This document shows, in pieces, positions 18,397-26,848 of a stretch of 43,587 bases of DNA. The notes beneath the pieces were generated by a model. That model saw only the letters and a list, made by a program, of their open reading frames with translations. It had not been told where the DNA came from and searched no databases. Numbering within the stretch: the stretch's first letter is position 1; every line of letters begins with the position of its first letter. Source of the stretch: a virus; the IMG/VR virus record IMGVR_UViG_3300008120_000093, positions 1-43,587 of that record. One strand, 5' to 3'. Both the position numbers and the translations under genes were made by a program.

Positions 18397-19245
18397 CTAA
18401 CGGGTAATCGTGTTTCTAGGGCCTCTGTACTGTGGATCTAACAAATTCCGAGTCTCATCATCAGGATCTTTATTCAAGTGATTCGGATCTGGATAGTCTT
18501 TCCAACTATTCCCCTCATATTCTACATGAAGTGGGTTAACATCTTTTCTTTCCGCATAAACATGATAGAAGCAATCAATAGGCATTCCACCATTTGATTG
18601 AAGATAAATTTTAGAATCATCCCATCTCTTCACGATAACGTTTTGATGAGATCCAATTGGTTGAAGTTGCACTGATATACTATCTTCATGAACCAAATCT
18701 TTCCAATAGTCTGGAAGATTTATTTCAGTTTTATTCGTAACTCTACCTCTAAAATATACACCAATTTCAGGTCCTTCCACACATGCATAAGACAATCTCC
18801 ACCCTTTACCTTTAGATGGATGAACCATATCAAATGTTTTTCCTAGAGCATCTGCAGTTGCAAATCTTGCGGCCAATTTTCCTTTGTTACCACAGTCAAC
18901 TTTTCCAGTAACAAATACATCACCATCAATATAAAGAACATCAGTTGTTGGTCCTGTGATGTAGACTGCGTTTTGAGTCTGACCGTCACCTTCAAATTTA
19001 GTATCACCTTTTACAAATAAAGACCTCTTTGCATTTGATGGAGTGTCTGGATTTGTTTCTCTACCAATCATCAAGGATGCTTCAACATTCCCATAATCAC
19101 TATCCTTTCCAATATGAACTGGTGCTTGAAAATATGCAGATCCATGAATACTTTTAGAACCTCTACCCAATGCTTCTGGTTTTGATGCTCTATTAGTTAC
19201 GTGGAGTTGTCCGTGAACTAATTCAAAATCACTTGAACTTGACAT
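18397..19245 (-). CDS. virion structural protein, fibre-like, 282 aa
   Basis: 282 residues. The N-terminal ~130 residues are beta repeats of fibre type (FELVHGQLHVTNRAS, YFQAPVHIGKDSDYG, VLYIDGDVFVTGKVD). Then comes SYACVEGPEIGVYFRGRV, a signature I associate with C-terminal domains of cyanophage fibre and other virion proteins, followed by a beta domain and a polar, proline-rich tail. It is the last gene of the tail/baseplate operon, 2 nt after the stop of the gene above. The location is probably a short fibre or baseplate appendage (inference); no enzymatic motif is seen. The stop is followed by the hairpin holding the next promoter's -35 box. Confidence 0.7.
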   Translation of the reverse strand: MSSSSDFELVHGQLHVTNRASKPEALGRGSKSIHGSAYFQAPVHIGKDSDYGNVEASLMIGRETNPDTPSNAKRSLFVKGDTKFEGDGQTQNAVYITGPTTDVLYIDGDVFVTGKVDCGNKGKLAARFATADALGKTFDMVHPSKGKGWRLSYACVEGPEIGVYFRGRVTNKTEINLPDYWKDLVHEDSISVQLQPIGSHQNVIVKRWDDSKIYLQSNGGMPIDCFYHVYAERKDVNPLHVEYEGNSWKDYPDPNHLNKDPDDETRNLLDPQYRGPRNTITR

Positions 19246-19247
19246 AG

Positions 19248-19823
19248 TTATGATTGCGGCTTTGTTAGTTGTACTATTTTACCCAGTATAGGTAACGATG
19301 GTGTTTTGTCTGCACTCATAGAAGTCATCTTCTGAATGCTTCCACCATAAATTCGCATAATATTTATTGCAGATTGTTGCATACTACCGTCAGTAAAAAT
19401 ACTGATGGATTCATTCGCATTTGCTGTGAATTTTTTGGTCTCAATATTTACACTTTCGTTTGAAATAATATTAACAATCCCCTTACTTGGATCAGGTCCA
19501 CGAGCAATTATGTCAATATTTTCAGCTTCAAGTCTCAATCTACCTTTTGTCTGAATTAGAATATCACTTCTGTCAGCATTGAACCACATCCCAAGTTCAT
19601 CCTTTGGAATATCATCACCACATTTAACTTGATATCTACCTCTACATCTAGAGGTCATCCATCTTTTTCTAGGAGCAGTTTGGTCTATCGTAATATACTC
19701 AAGAGACTCTTGCCCCTGAAGCATGACCGAAGACTTTACCTGATCGGAATGAATACTTCCAAAGGTTAGTTGCCCGTCCTTTGTTCCTGTTGTCTTTGTT
19801 TCGTAATTTTTGGATTTTGCCAT
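19248..19823 (-). CDS. virion protein with spike-like beta repeats, 191 aa
   Basis: 191 residues. The basic N-terminus (MAKSKNYETKTTGTKDGQLT) is followed by a mixed region. Residues ~85-150 are short alternating strands: DILIQTKGRLRLEAENIDI and VNIISNESVNIETKKF. This pattern resembles the intertwined triple-stranded beta helix of gp5/VgrG-type membrane-piercing spikes. The gp5-like OB protein encoded two genes upstream lacks such a helix, so this product could supply the spike shaft in trans. That is inference from pattern and neighbourhood; the alternative is an unrelated fibre protein. It starts 2 nt after the stop of the 573-residue gene. Confidence 0.6.
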   Translation of the reverse strand: MAKSKNYETKTTGTKDGQLTFGSIHSDQVKSSVMLQGQESLEYITIDQTAPRKRWMTSRCRGRYQVKCGDDIPKDELGMWFNADRSDILIQTKGRLRLEAENIDIIARGPDPSKGIVNIISNESVNIETKKFTANANESISIFTDGSMQQSAINIMRIYGGSIQKMTSMSADKTPSLPILGKIVQLTKPQS

Positions 19824-19825
19824 TT

Positions 19826-21547
19826 TTATCTCGGTACTATGTCAAATGTTTCTCTGGGTGGCACTCTACCAACACAATCAACAACAGAAATTACCTCTGT
19901 TCCTGGTGCAACATCACCAAGGATTGATATTTGTTCTACAGGAATTGCCCTAAGAACTGGTATTAATCTTGCATTATAACCTGTAGGTGAATTTATGACA
20001 ATCTCTGGCAGATCTACAAATCCAACTCCAGGTTTTACCACTTCAATTTGAGATATCTCTCCTCTTTCATTTATAATTGGTTTTAATACTGCACCATTAT
20101 CAGGAACTACTTGTAAAGTATCTCCTGGTTGATAACCAAAACCAGGATCCTCAACATATATTTCGTCAATTGCAGTAACGACAGAGTATGTTAAGTTTGG
20201 TGCTGGTGCAGGTGGTTTAGAACTAAAGAAAGTATCACCTGGTGCTAAAGGTGGTTCTATACAATCGGGAACTACATAATAGTCTCCATTTGCTTTTTTG
20301 ACATAGCATTCATTCGACTCCTTCCAAACAAATCCATTTCCACCTAAAGACCCATCTGGTGCAGGAAGATATCCATCACCAGGAGCAGTTACAACAATAT
20401 TTTTTATTTCAAGACCACCTTTTGCAGGATCTCCTCCACTATATGGCCTAGTCTGAACGACTATCGCACCACCAGACCCAGTTCCACACTCATCTACAAT
20501 ATTTGCAAAGGGTGGATTGAGATAATTGAAACCGCGACTCACAATATCAAATCCAATAATCGAATTGGAATTGGGACTAATTATTGCATTAGCCATAGCA
20601 CCGATTCCCATCCCACCAAAAAATTGAATTCTTGGTGGACCGCATAGTTGTGGATTAGTCGGACATGCTGGAGCACTATCAGATGCAGATAAAAATCTAG
20701 TGAATGGGTTTTTACCTACAGGATCTCCACCTTGAGGGTTGTTCTGACCCGCTCCAGATAAAGTTGTTTCTTGAACTGAAGGACATGCTTTGTCATCATC
20801 ACACTTAAAGAAATTTAAAATACCAGTAACATAATCTAGTGCATTGAATAGACTTGTTGCAAGATTTGCCGCTTTACCTAGACCAGAATCAATAAGTTTA
20901 ACAGCAGACTTTATAGCCTTTTCAATTGGTTTTAAAATTTTCTTGACTAAGTTAGAAATAAAATTTTCAATCAAACACATTGGTCCGTTGAGAAACTTAT
21001 CTAACATCTGTAGTAATAAATTGCCAACAGTTTTAGCAAGACCTCTTACAATTTTAGCGAAAGCACAAGAAATACCATTTATACCTTTATCCAACTTATC
21101 GATAAAGGATGGCATCTCTCCTGGAAACAAAAACGGTAATCTTTTTTTTGCCTCATCTTGCACTTTATTCATCACCCAACCACGAACATTTCCTAGAATG
21201 TTCTTAACATAACCAGAAATGTCAGTTGCTGCAAAATTAACCAACTTCTTAATAGACTTTCCAGGTTCTTGATCTTCGCGGGTAAGTGCATCAACAGCAG
21301 AATTTACATTTGAAAATCTCTTTATTCTCTCCAAGTCTGTTTGTAAGTTTTTAATAGTTCTCTGAATACCTTTCATTGAACTATTGTCACTTTTGCAAGG
21401 ACTTTGTATATGAACTACATTCCTAAGGTCAATATCTTGCTGCCAAGCAACTTTAGAGATCTCAGTAAAAGTCTGAGAATGTCTATGCGTCGTTGGCGAC
21501 TGATCGACATCTTTAGTTTGAGGAGTTCCTGCGGGAAGTACTGTCAT
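19826..21547 (-). CDS. virion structural protein, 573 aa
   Basis: 573 residues. The N-terminal ~270 residues are helical and partly hydrophobic (FAKIVRGLAKTVGNLLLQML, IENFISNLVKKILKPIEKAI). The C-terminal half is beta-rich with a recurring Gly-aromatic/Pro motif: VSRGFNYLNPPF, VTAPGDGYLPAP, VEDPGFGYQPGDTLQV and VKPGVGFVDLPEI. Similar motifs occur in the 1953-residue protein, so both may share a repeat fold. The gene lies in the baseplate operon just after the gp5-like gene (5 nt gap). I recognise it only as a cyanomyovirus-type structural protein. The function is unknown; a baseplate or tail-associated role is inferred. Confidence 0.7.
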   Translation of the reverse strand: MTVLPAGTPQTKDVDQSPTTHRHSQTFTEISKVAWQQDIDLRNVVHIQSPCKSDNSSMKGIQRTIKNLQTDLERIKRFSNVNSAVDALTREDQEPGKSIKKLVNFAATDISGYVKNILGNVRGWVMNKVQDEAKKRLPFLFPGEMPSFIDKLDKGINGISCAFAKIVRGLAKTVGNLLLQMLDKFLNGPMCLIENFISNLVKKILKPIEKAIKSAVKLIDSGLGKAANLATSLFNALDYVTGILNFFKCDDDKACPSVQETTLSGAGQNNPQGGDPVGKNPFTRFLSASDSAPACPTNPQLCGPPRIQFFGGMGIGAMANAIISPNSNSIIGFDIVSRGFNYLNPPFANIVDECGTGSGGAIVVQTRPYSGGDPAKGGLEIKNIVVTAPGDGYLPAPDGSLGGNGFVWKESNECYVKKANGDYYVVPDCIEPPLAPGDTFFSSKPPAPAPNLTYSVVTAIDEIYVEDPGFGYQPGDTLQVVPDNGAVLKPIINERGEISQIEVVKPGVGFVDLPEIVINSPTGYNARLIPVLRAIPVEQISILGDVAPGTEVISVVDCVGRVPPRETFDIVPR

Positions 21548-21552
21548 TTTTC

Positions 21553-22140
21553 TTATGTTCTAGTTCTTGCTCTCAATTCTGCTATGGTTAAATTATTTTG
21601 TGGTGTTACTTTATATTGATTACTTGCTGCCGAAGGTCTTTCAATCTTTTTAATTGTTTGCAAATAGTCTGGAACAAAAGAACCTGTTTGTGAACTTGTC
21701 CCTTTATATGTATCATTAAAAAGTTGAAGACCACCATCATCACCAGAAGGTTGTTTTTTTGGAACAGTATTATTTGAATTAATCAATAACCCATCAATAT
21801 AAGGTTCTTGACCTCCCATTCCATCAAGAAAAAATCCTGTTACTATTGTTCCTGCTAATATTGCTGGAGTATCATAAGATCCGCCCAAACCAGAACCAGA
21901 AGTAACTGGCATCACAACATTAGCCATTGGCAGTTGTTCGTCAGGAAGATCTTGAGTATTTCCAGAATGTAATCCAAAATATCTTACGCGATATCTATAT
22001 CCCCATCCTTTCTGATTCTTTGGATCAAAATGCGCTGCCTCGATATTATCTTGCCAAGAAACACTAGAAACTACTCTACCAAACCACCTTGGAAGAGAAG
22101 ATACCGTGTTTAAATCAAAGTTACCCGAGTACTGATTCAT
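21553..22140 (-). CDS. 5: gp5-like baseplate hub OB-fold protein
   Basis: 195 residues. Residues ~15-110 match the N-terminal OB-fold of T4 gp5: PRWFGRVVSSVSWQDNI, then GYRYRVRYFGLHS, LPDEQLPMANVVMPVTSGSG and GTIVTGFFLDGMGGQEPYID. In T4 this domain binds the gp27 trimer at the centre of the baseplate. T4 gp5 is 575 residues with a lysozyme domain and a spike helix; neither is present here, so cell-wall lysis must come from elsewhere, perhaps the RlpA domain at 24108-26846. The C-terminal ~60 residues are polar and low-complexity. It lies 1 nt after the stop of a hypothetical gene. OB assignment is firm; calling it gene 5 relies on synteny. Confidence 0.75.
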   Translation of the reverse strand: MNQYSGNFDLNTVSSLPRWFGRVVSSVSWQDNIEAAHFDPKNQKGWGYRYRVRYFGLHSGNTQDLPDEQLPMANVVMPVTSGSGLGGSYDTPAILAGTIVTGFFLDGMGGQEPYIDGLLINSNNTVPKKQPSGDDGGLQLFNDTYKGTSSQTGSFVPDYLQTIKKIERPSAASNQYKVTPQNNLTIAELRARTRT

Positions 22141-22141
22141 A

Positions 22142-22558
22142 TCAGAAGTCTCCTAGGTCTGCGGGAATATCAATCTTAGCTTTGTCTAATAATTGATTTA
22201 TAGCAGGATCGTTTGCTTGTTCTACAGCACTATTTAATGTTGAATCAGAGTCGCCATTACCGACACCAGAAGTAAATTGTCCTGAAATAGTTGGAGATCT
22301 TAAACAATCATTTGAAGAGAGTTTATTTACATCAGAAATTAAGAGTTCTCTTAGATAACCATTTCCATCTTGGAAATAAAATTTTTGTTGAGAATTTAAT
22401 CCTGCAATACAATTTGCTTCACTTCTTGTAACATCACTGATCTTCTGCCCGTCTTTATCAAAAAAAGACAACCTTATGGGGTCAACTGGATTCCCATTAA
22501 GTCCTTTTCTATTAACATTCTGTCTGTCGATGCAACTATCTCTATATTGATCTGCCAT
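22142..22558 (-). CDS. hypothetical protein in baseplate operon, 138 aa
   Basis: 138 residues (MADQYRDSCIDRQNVNRKGL). The central part has a beta pattern (IRLSFFDKDGQKISDV, QKFYFQDGNGYLRELL) and the C-terminus is helical and acidic (INQLLDKAKIDIPADLGDF). It contains three cysteines without an obvious metal-binding arrangement. Its ATG overlaps the stop of cp12 by 1 nt (TAATG), and its stop is 1 nt from the gp5-like gene, so it is translated with hub components. It is probably a virion or assembly protein. No family is recognised. Confidence 0.65.
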   Translation of the reverse strand: MADQYRDSCIDRQNVNRKGLNGNPVDPIRLSFFDKDGQKISDVTRSEANCIAGLNSQQKFYFQDGNGYLRELLISDVNKLSSNDCLRSPTISGQFTSGVGNGDSDSTLNSAVEQANDPAINQLLDKAKIDIPADLGDF

Positions 22559-22773
22559 TAGTCATCATAAACTCTACATTCTAAAGCATCAGGATGGGCG
22601 TCACAATAAAGTTCTAGAGACGATGGATCATGGTCGTCATCTGGATGATTAACTTGATACTGCTCTAATGCATCAAGTTCACCCTCTAAATGACGACGAC
22701 GCTGACTACTTGTGTTTGGATTATCTAGTTCATCCCTGTCATTATTGATATGCTGTTGAAGTGATTTTTCCAT
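22558..22773 (-). CDS. cp12: phage CP12, Calvin-cycle inhibitor
   Basis: 71 residues. The C-terminus LELYCDAHPDALECRVYDD is the CP12 signature: Cys57 and Cys66 with eight residues between, then the CRVYDD end. The central ELDALEQYQ stands where host CP12 has its AWDxVEEL core. Host CP12 links GAPDH and phosphoribulokinase into an inactive complex. In cyanophages it is thought to shut down carbon fixation and divert reducing power to the pentose phosphate pathway and nucleotide synthesis. The N-terminal cysteine pair of many host CP12s is absent, so only the GAPDH-binding C-terminal disulfide loop could form. It sits inside the baseplate operon with a 1-nt overlap downstream and no promoter of its own. 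Confidence 0.85.
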   Translation of the reverse strand: MEKSLQQHINNDRDELDNPNTSSQRRRHLEGELDALEQYQVNHPDDDHDPSSLELYCDAHPDALECRVYDD

Positions 22774-22780
22774 TTTTTTA

Positions 22781-24106
22781 CTACGAAGGTTTTCTTCCTA
22801 TAGATTCTCTCACTAAATTCATTCTCGTGAAGCAACCGTTTTTGGTTAAATGGTGACATACATCTACTATCATATATATGCCACTTTTCTTCTGACTAAC
22901 AACTGTATTTTTCTTAGATGATATTTCTGGAAAATCACACGCAACTAAGTCACCGGCTCTCAAACTCATATCACCCTTAACAGAAATAGAAAGTTTTATA
23001 GAGAATAGATTATTATATCTCATATAAGACTGTCTCAAAATCTCATCGTTACTATAGTTAATATAAGTTGATTTTGGAAGTTGTTCCTTTAAATTTTTTC
23101 CTGGAACAAGAAATCCTGGGTCATCCCACTTATAAGAAATCTTAGAAGTCTCTTGTTGAAGTTGAAGGTCTTTCGCAAGTTGTGGTTGTTCCTTTCCACC
23201 AGTATTCTTATCATTAAACTGTTTCTTAGAGTCAAAAGAGTTTTCTCTATACGCACTTTCAAAAGAATTTACTGCCTTCAATTTGGAGTTTAATTGGGAT
23301 CCTGTGAGAAGAGTAGTTTTCAAATCTAAAGTACTATCAAAAGCATAATCTAAAATCTTTCCATCATATCCTTGAGGTGGAGTTTTTTCTATTAAGTTAT
23401 TAAATATAAACTTCTTCTTTGGTTTTTGTTCGAAGAGTTTATCAATAGATTTAAATTTGAACCCATCATAAGTTTCATAAAAAAAGAATCCAGCAAGAAC
23501 TCCTTTAGCACCAGGAGCATCTGGTGCAGACCTTGGAGCTAACCAAGTAGTTTTGTAAAAAGGTTTTTCTACATTCCCAATAAAACTTAACTTGTTTAAA
23601 GTAGTATCAATGTCTAGATTTTTTTGTGTCTTTAGAACATCTTTTAAAATCTTTTGAACTGAATCTGATATTTTACCGTCATATCTTTTCTTTACTCTAC
23701 ATTTCTCAAGTTCATTGTCAATTGATTCCTTAGAGAATAAATCCAAAACATACATCATTTTGTTAGTACTTTCATCAATATTTCTAACTTCCTTAATTCT
23801 CATCTGCTTTGTACCAGTTAAATCTAAAGTGAATTGATTTCCATCAATAATCTTTAGATGAACTTTTTCGCCAGCAGTTAAGTTTAAGTCATCTTGTTCT
23901 ACAGAAGCAGTTCCCTCTTTAGATTTTCTGAAACCAGTATCAATAATCATTGCTGTTGCTCTCACACTGTTATCGAGGATACTTTCATAGTACTCAAACT
24001 CAATACATCCACTAGAGATATCAGTAGGTTGATTGTAGTTTGAATGAACTTCGAATAATTTAATTTGAGCTTCACCTGCTTGTGCGGCAATGTTTGCTGC
24101 TGGCAT
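22781..24106 (-). CDS. gp27-like baseplate hub protein
   Basis: 441 residues. It has the architecture of tail hub proteins (T4 gp27, Mu gp44 type). An N-terminal beta barrel (GCIEFEYYESILDNSVRATA, DLNLTAGEKVHLKI) and a middle helical region (ISDSVQKILKDVLKTQKNL) are followed by a C-terminal barrel ending LRAGDLVACDFPE, SGIYMIVDVCHHL and FTRMNLVRES. That ending is typical of hub proteins that stack on the tail tube. It is encoded 1 nt after the RlpA tail protein and shortly before the gp5-like gene; in T4, gp27 and gp5 form the hub complex. The function is inferred from fold pattern and synteny; sequence identity to T4 gp27 looks low. Confidence 0.6.
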   Translation of the reverse strand: MPAANIAAQAGEAQIKLFEVHSNYNQPTDISSGCIEFEYYESILDNSVRATAMIIDTGFRKSKEGTASVEQDDLNLTAGEKVHLKIIDGNQFTLDLTGTKQMRIKEVRNIDESTNKMMYVLDLFSKESIDNELEKCRVKKRYDGKISDSVQKILKDVLKTQKNLDIDTTLNKLSFIGNVEKPFYKTTWLAPRSAPDAPGAKGVLAGFFFYETYDGFKFKSIDKLFEQKPKKKFIFNNLIEKTPPQGYDGKILDYAFDSTLDLKTTLLTGSQLNSKLKAVNSFESAYRENSFDSKKQFNDKNTGGKEQPQLAKDLQLQQETSKISYKWDDPGFLVPGKNLKEQLPKSTYINYSNDEILRQSYMRYNNLFSIKLSISVKGDMSLRAGDLVACDFPEISSKKNTVVSQKKSGIYMIVDVCHHLTKNGCFTRMNLVRESIGRKPS

Positions 24107-24107
24107 C

Positions 24108-26846
24108 TTATCCTCTGACTAAACTTTGCATATTACTACTATTTACACCACCGGCAACCATAAAGGTAGTTGCTCCACCAGAACGTTTTGATACTGGAAT
24201 TGGAACAGACTCTTTAATAATGATTGGTTGAATCATGATTCTTGTGCCACCATCAGCATAAGAAGGATATGATGTGAGAGACACTGATTTATTCTTTGGA
24301 GTTTGTTTTGGAATATAACCACCACCTTGATAACTCAAATCAACATCAGTAAGGTCTTGACCCCCCAAAGCATCTCTTGCAGATTTATTCAAGTCAATAA
24401 TTCTACCCGCTTTAAATGGTCCACGGTCATTAATTCTAACTTGAATACTTTTCCCATTTGATTTATTTGTAACAGTTACTTTTGTACCAAAGGGTAATGT
24501 TGGGTGAGCTGCAGTATATTCAGTATCTCCCTTACGAAATGTCTCCCCATTTGCAGTCTTATTACCATAAAAACCTGGGCCATACCAAGAAGCAATTCCA
24601 GTTTGCTTAACTGGTTTATTTGCACCAGGTCTATCAAACAATGAAGGTAATTGACCGGGTTTTGTTTTTACTGGTTGAACTTTATCGATACCCAATACTC
24701 TTCTCACTTGAGCAGAACCATTATATTGTGCTTGTGTTATAGGAGAACCTGGTGCTCCTCCCCATTGATGACCGGGAACATCAATTGCTTGATTGGAACC
24801 GTGATATCCCGGATCACCAATTCTATCAAGATATTCACTTCCTGTCTGAATACCTGCTGCCAATAAAGCCTTTTTTGCATTATCCTTATCCTTTGGAGTA
24901 GCAAAAGCAATATGATCGTGGTAATTAAATGGAGTTCCATGTCCATCATAATCATAGTTTGATGGATAATTTTTATCGCCAGTAATATATTCAATTGCAT
25001 TGAAATATCCTGGAGAAGCAGGTTTCCATGAACCACTGTAATTTGTTTTGGGTGGAGGAGGTTCATAAGAAAACAATGAAGATGGAATATTTTTCCCCCC
25101 TCTGACAGAAATTTGTTTTTGAACTTCTCTAATTGACTCATTTACTCTCTGCTTGATACTTGTACCAATAATTTTGATTGGATCGCCATCAGCACGAGAT
25201 GATGGAGTAAAGGTTCTAGAAACTTGCCCCCCAGTTGCCATTGTAGGAACTTGATTTTGAATGGCAAAAACACCTTGAGAAGTTTTGTTCGAAATACTTC
25301 TAAAGGTATCAAATAAATTCTCAAGACCAAAACTTATACTCTTGAAAGTATTTTCATCTGTCTTTTGTCCCAATGCAACATCAACCGCTGAACCCATTAA
25401 TGTGCCGATACCATAAGGAATATCCTTTAGGATCGCAGCTATATTAGTTAATGCCTTATATGGATTTGGTTTATCTTTTTGTTTTTTCCATTGCTCTTCA
25501 TAATCTGCATATGTTCCAGCACCTCCAGCTAAATTCCATTCAGCAACACTCATTTTGTACGAGGGGTCTGGAAATAGTTTTCTTATATTTTTCTTTCCAC
25601 CAACATCTTTTCCGGGTTGTGTTACTTTAGGTGGAATGTATGGTTTTTTGGATTTTTTAGTTGTTAGAGTTCTTCCACTAGCACCCAAAACTTGACCGCC
25701 CTTTGCATAACGTCGGATAACTTTTCCACCACGACGTTGAGTTTGAACTGGGGTTCCAGGAGCCTTATTTGCAAAAAGAACATCGTATAATTTTCCAGCA
25801 AGTTCTGCACCAGCATAACCACCAATAAAAGTTCCAAACCCAGGCATAATTAAAGAACCAACAGCACCAAGAAGTAGAGTTCCAACTCCTCGGAATGCTG
25901 CTTTGCCAGGGTTATCTCCAAGAGCCCAAGAAAGACCAAACTCAACTAGTGCTCCGACAATAGGTAATCTAGATAGAGGACCTTTTGCAAGTCTCAATAG
26001 TTGACGTGTTGCTTGCTTTCCAATGACTGCTCTAGATGCCTTTATCGAAGCCGCCTGTACTGGTCTAACTACTCTTTGTACTGGACCTCTCTGTGGAACT
26101 GGTCCTCTAGGAGTTCCTTGTGGAGTTGGTTTTGGTGGTTTATATTTTCTTGCATTATTTGCAAAGGTATTAATAGCACCTGTGAGTGCCATTCCCCCAA
26201 TTAGAACATAGTTAATATACTCATTTAACTTTCCAGATATCTTATCAAATTCACCCTGCGCCTTTTCGCCACCAACCGTTTTTACAAGACCACGTATCTT
26301 ATCGTAAGTTTGATATCCACGGTCTATAAAGTTTACAACACTCTCCAGAATAAACTTGAATACATTTTCAACAACACCTGCTATTGGTGTAATGATTTTA
26401 ATAATTCCAGTTAATTTGGGGAGTTGATCTTGGAATTTTGTAAACAACCATCCAAGAGCGGTAAAGAATAAGAATCTCTTAATTCTATCCAAGAAACTCA
26501 TTCCAGGAAGAGAAACTTTTGGAAGATTAAACTTCTTAGATTCTTTAGGAGTTTCTAATTTCGTTTCTCTTTGTTCGTTTTCTTCTTGCTCTTTTCGAAT
26601 TCTCTTTGTTCTTTCTGTTTTTTGGTCTTCAGTTAATACAGATTTCAAAAGACCATCAATATCAATTAAAGATTTTTTTACAATACTTACGTTGTCTTCA
26701 CTACGTCGAATTGATAGGGCAGTTAATTTTTTTGTATCAATATTCTTCTTATTGATTACAAGTGATGATGAAATTTTACTTGCATCAATTTTTGCAATTG
26801 CGGATGTCTTTGCTGCAGGTAATAACTTCTGAACGTTAATAGCCAT
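24108..26846 (-). CDS. tail protein with RlpA-type murein hydrolase domain
   Basis: 912 residues from ATG 26846 (MAINVQKLLPAAKTS); a TTG six nt earlier overlaps the previous stop and is a possible alternative. Residues ~70-110 are a charged coiled region, and ~120-190 are hydrophobic with RIKRFLFFTALGWLF. A Gly/Ala-rich segment follows (~290-350). Residues ~640-700 contain YHDHIAFATP and GYHGSNQAIDVPG, a His/Asp pattern suggestive of a zinc peptidase. Residues ~750-830 are a clear RlpA double-psi barrel: ASWYGPGFYGNKTANGETF, AAHPTLPFGT and VRINDRGPF, with candidate catalytic Glu768, His781 and Asp807. RlpA cleaves glycan strands lacking stem peptides. It is probably a tail-tip protein that locally opens peptidoglycan during DNA entry. 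Confidence 0.8.
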   Translation of the reverse strand: MAINVQKLLPAAKTSAIAKIDASKISSSLVINKKNIDTKKLTALSIRRSEDNVSIVKKSLIDIDGLLKSVLTEDQKTERTKRIRKEQEENEQRETKLETPKESKKFNLPKVSLPGMSFLDRIKRFLFFTALGWLFTKFQDQLPKLTGIIKIITPIAGVVENVFKFILESVVNFIDRGYQTYDKIRGLVKTVGGEKAQGEFDKISGKLNEYINYVLIGGMALTGAINTFANNARKYKPPKPTPQGTPRGPVPQRGPVQRVVRPVQAASIKASRAVIGKQATRQLLRLAKGPLSRLPIVGALVEFGLSWALGDNPGKAAFRGVGTLLLGAVGSLIMPGFGTFIGGYAGAELAGKLYDVLFANKAPGTPVQTQRRGGKVIRRYAKGGQVLGASGRTLTTKKSKKPYIPPKVTQPGKDVGGKKNIRKLFPDPSYKMSVAEWNLAGGAGTYADYEEQWKKQKDKPNPYKALTNIAAILKDIPYGIGTLMGSAVDVALGQKTDENTFKSISFGLENLFDTFRSISNKTSQGVFAIQNQVPTMATGGQVSRTFTPSSRADGDPIKIIGTSIKQRVNESIREVQKQISVRGGKNIPSSLFSYEPPPPKTNYSGSWKPASPGYFNAIEYITGDKNYPSNYDYDGHGTPFNYHDHIAFATPKDKDNAKKALLAAGIQTGSEYLDRIGDPGYHGSNQAIDVPGHQWGGAPGSPITQAQYNGSAQVRRVLGIDKVQPVKTKPGQLPSLFDRPGANKPVKQTGIASWYGPGFYGNKTANGETFRKGDTEYTAAHPTLPFGTKVTVTNKSNGKSIQVRINDRGPFKAGRIIDLNKSARDALGGQDLTDVDLSYQGGGYIPKQTPKNKSVSLTSYPSYADGGTRIMIQPIIIKESVPIPVSKRSGGATTFMVAGGVNSSNMQSLVRG

Positions 26847-26848
26847 CG

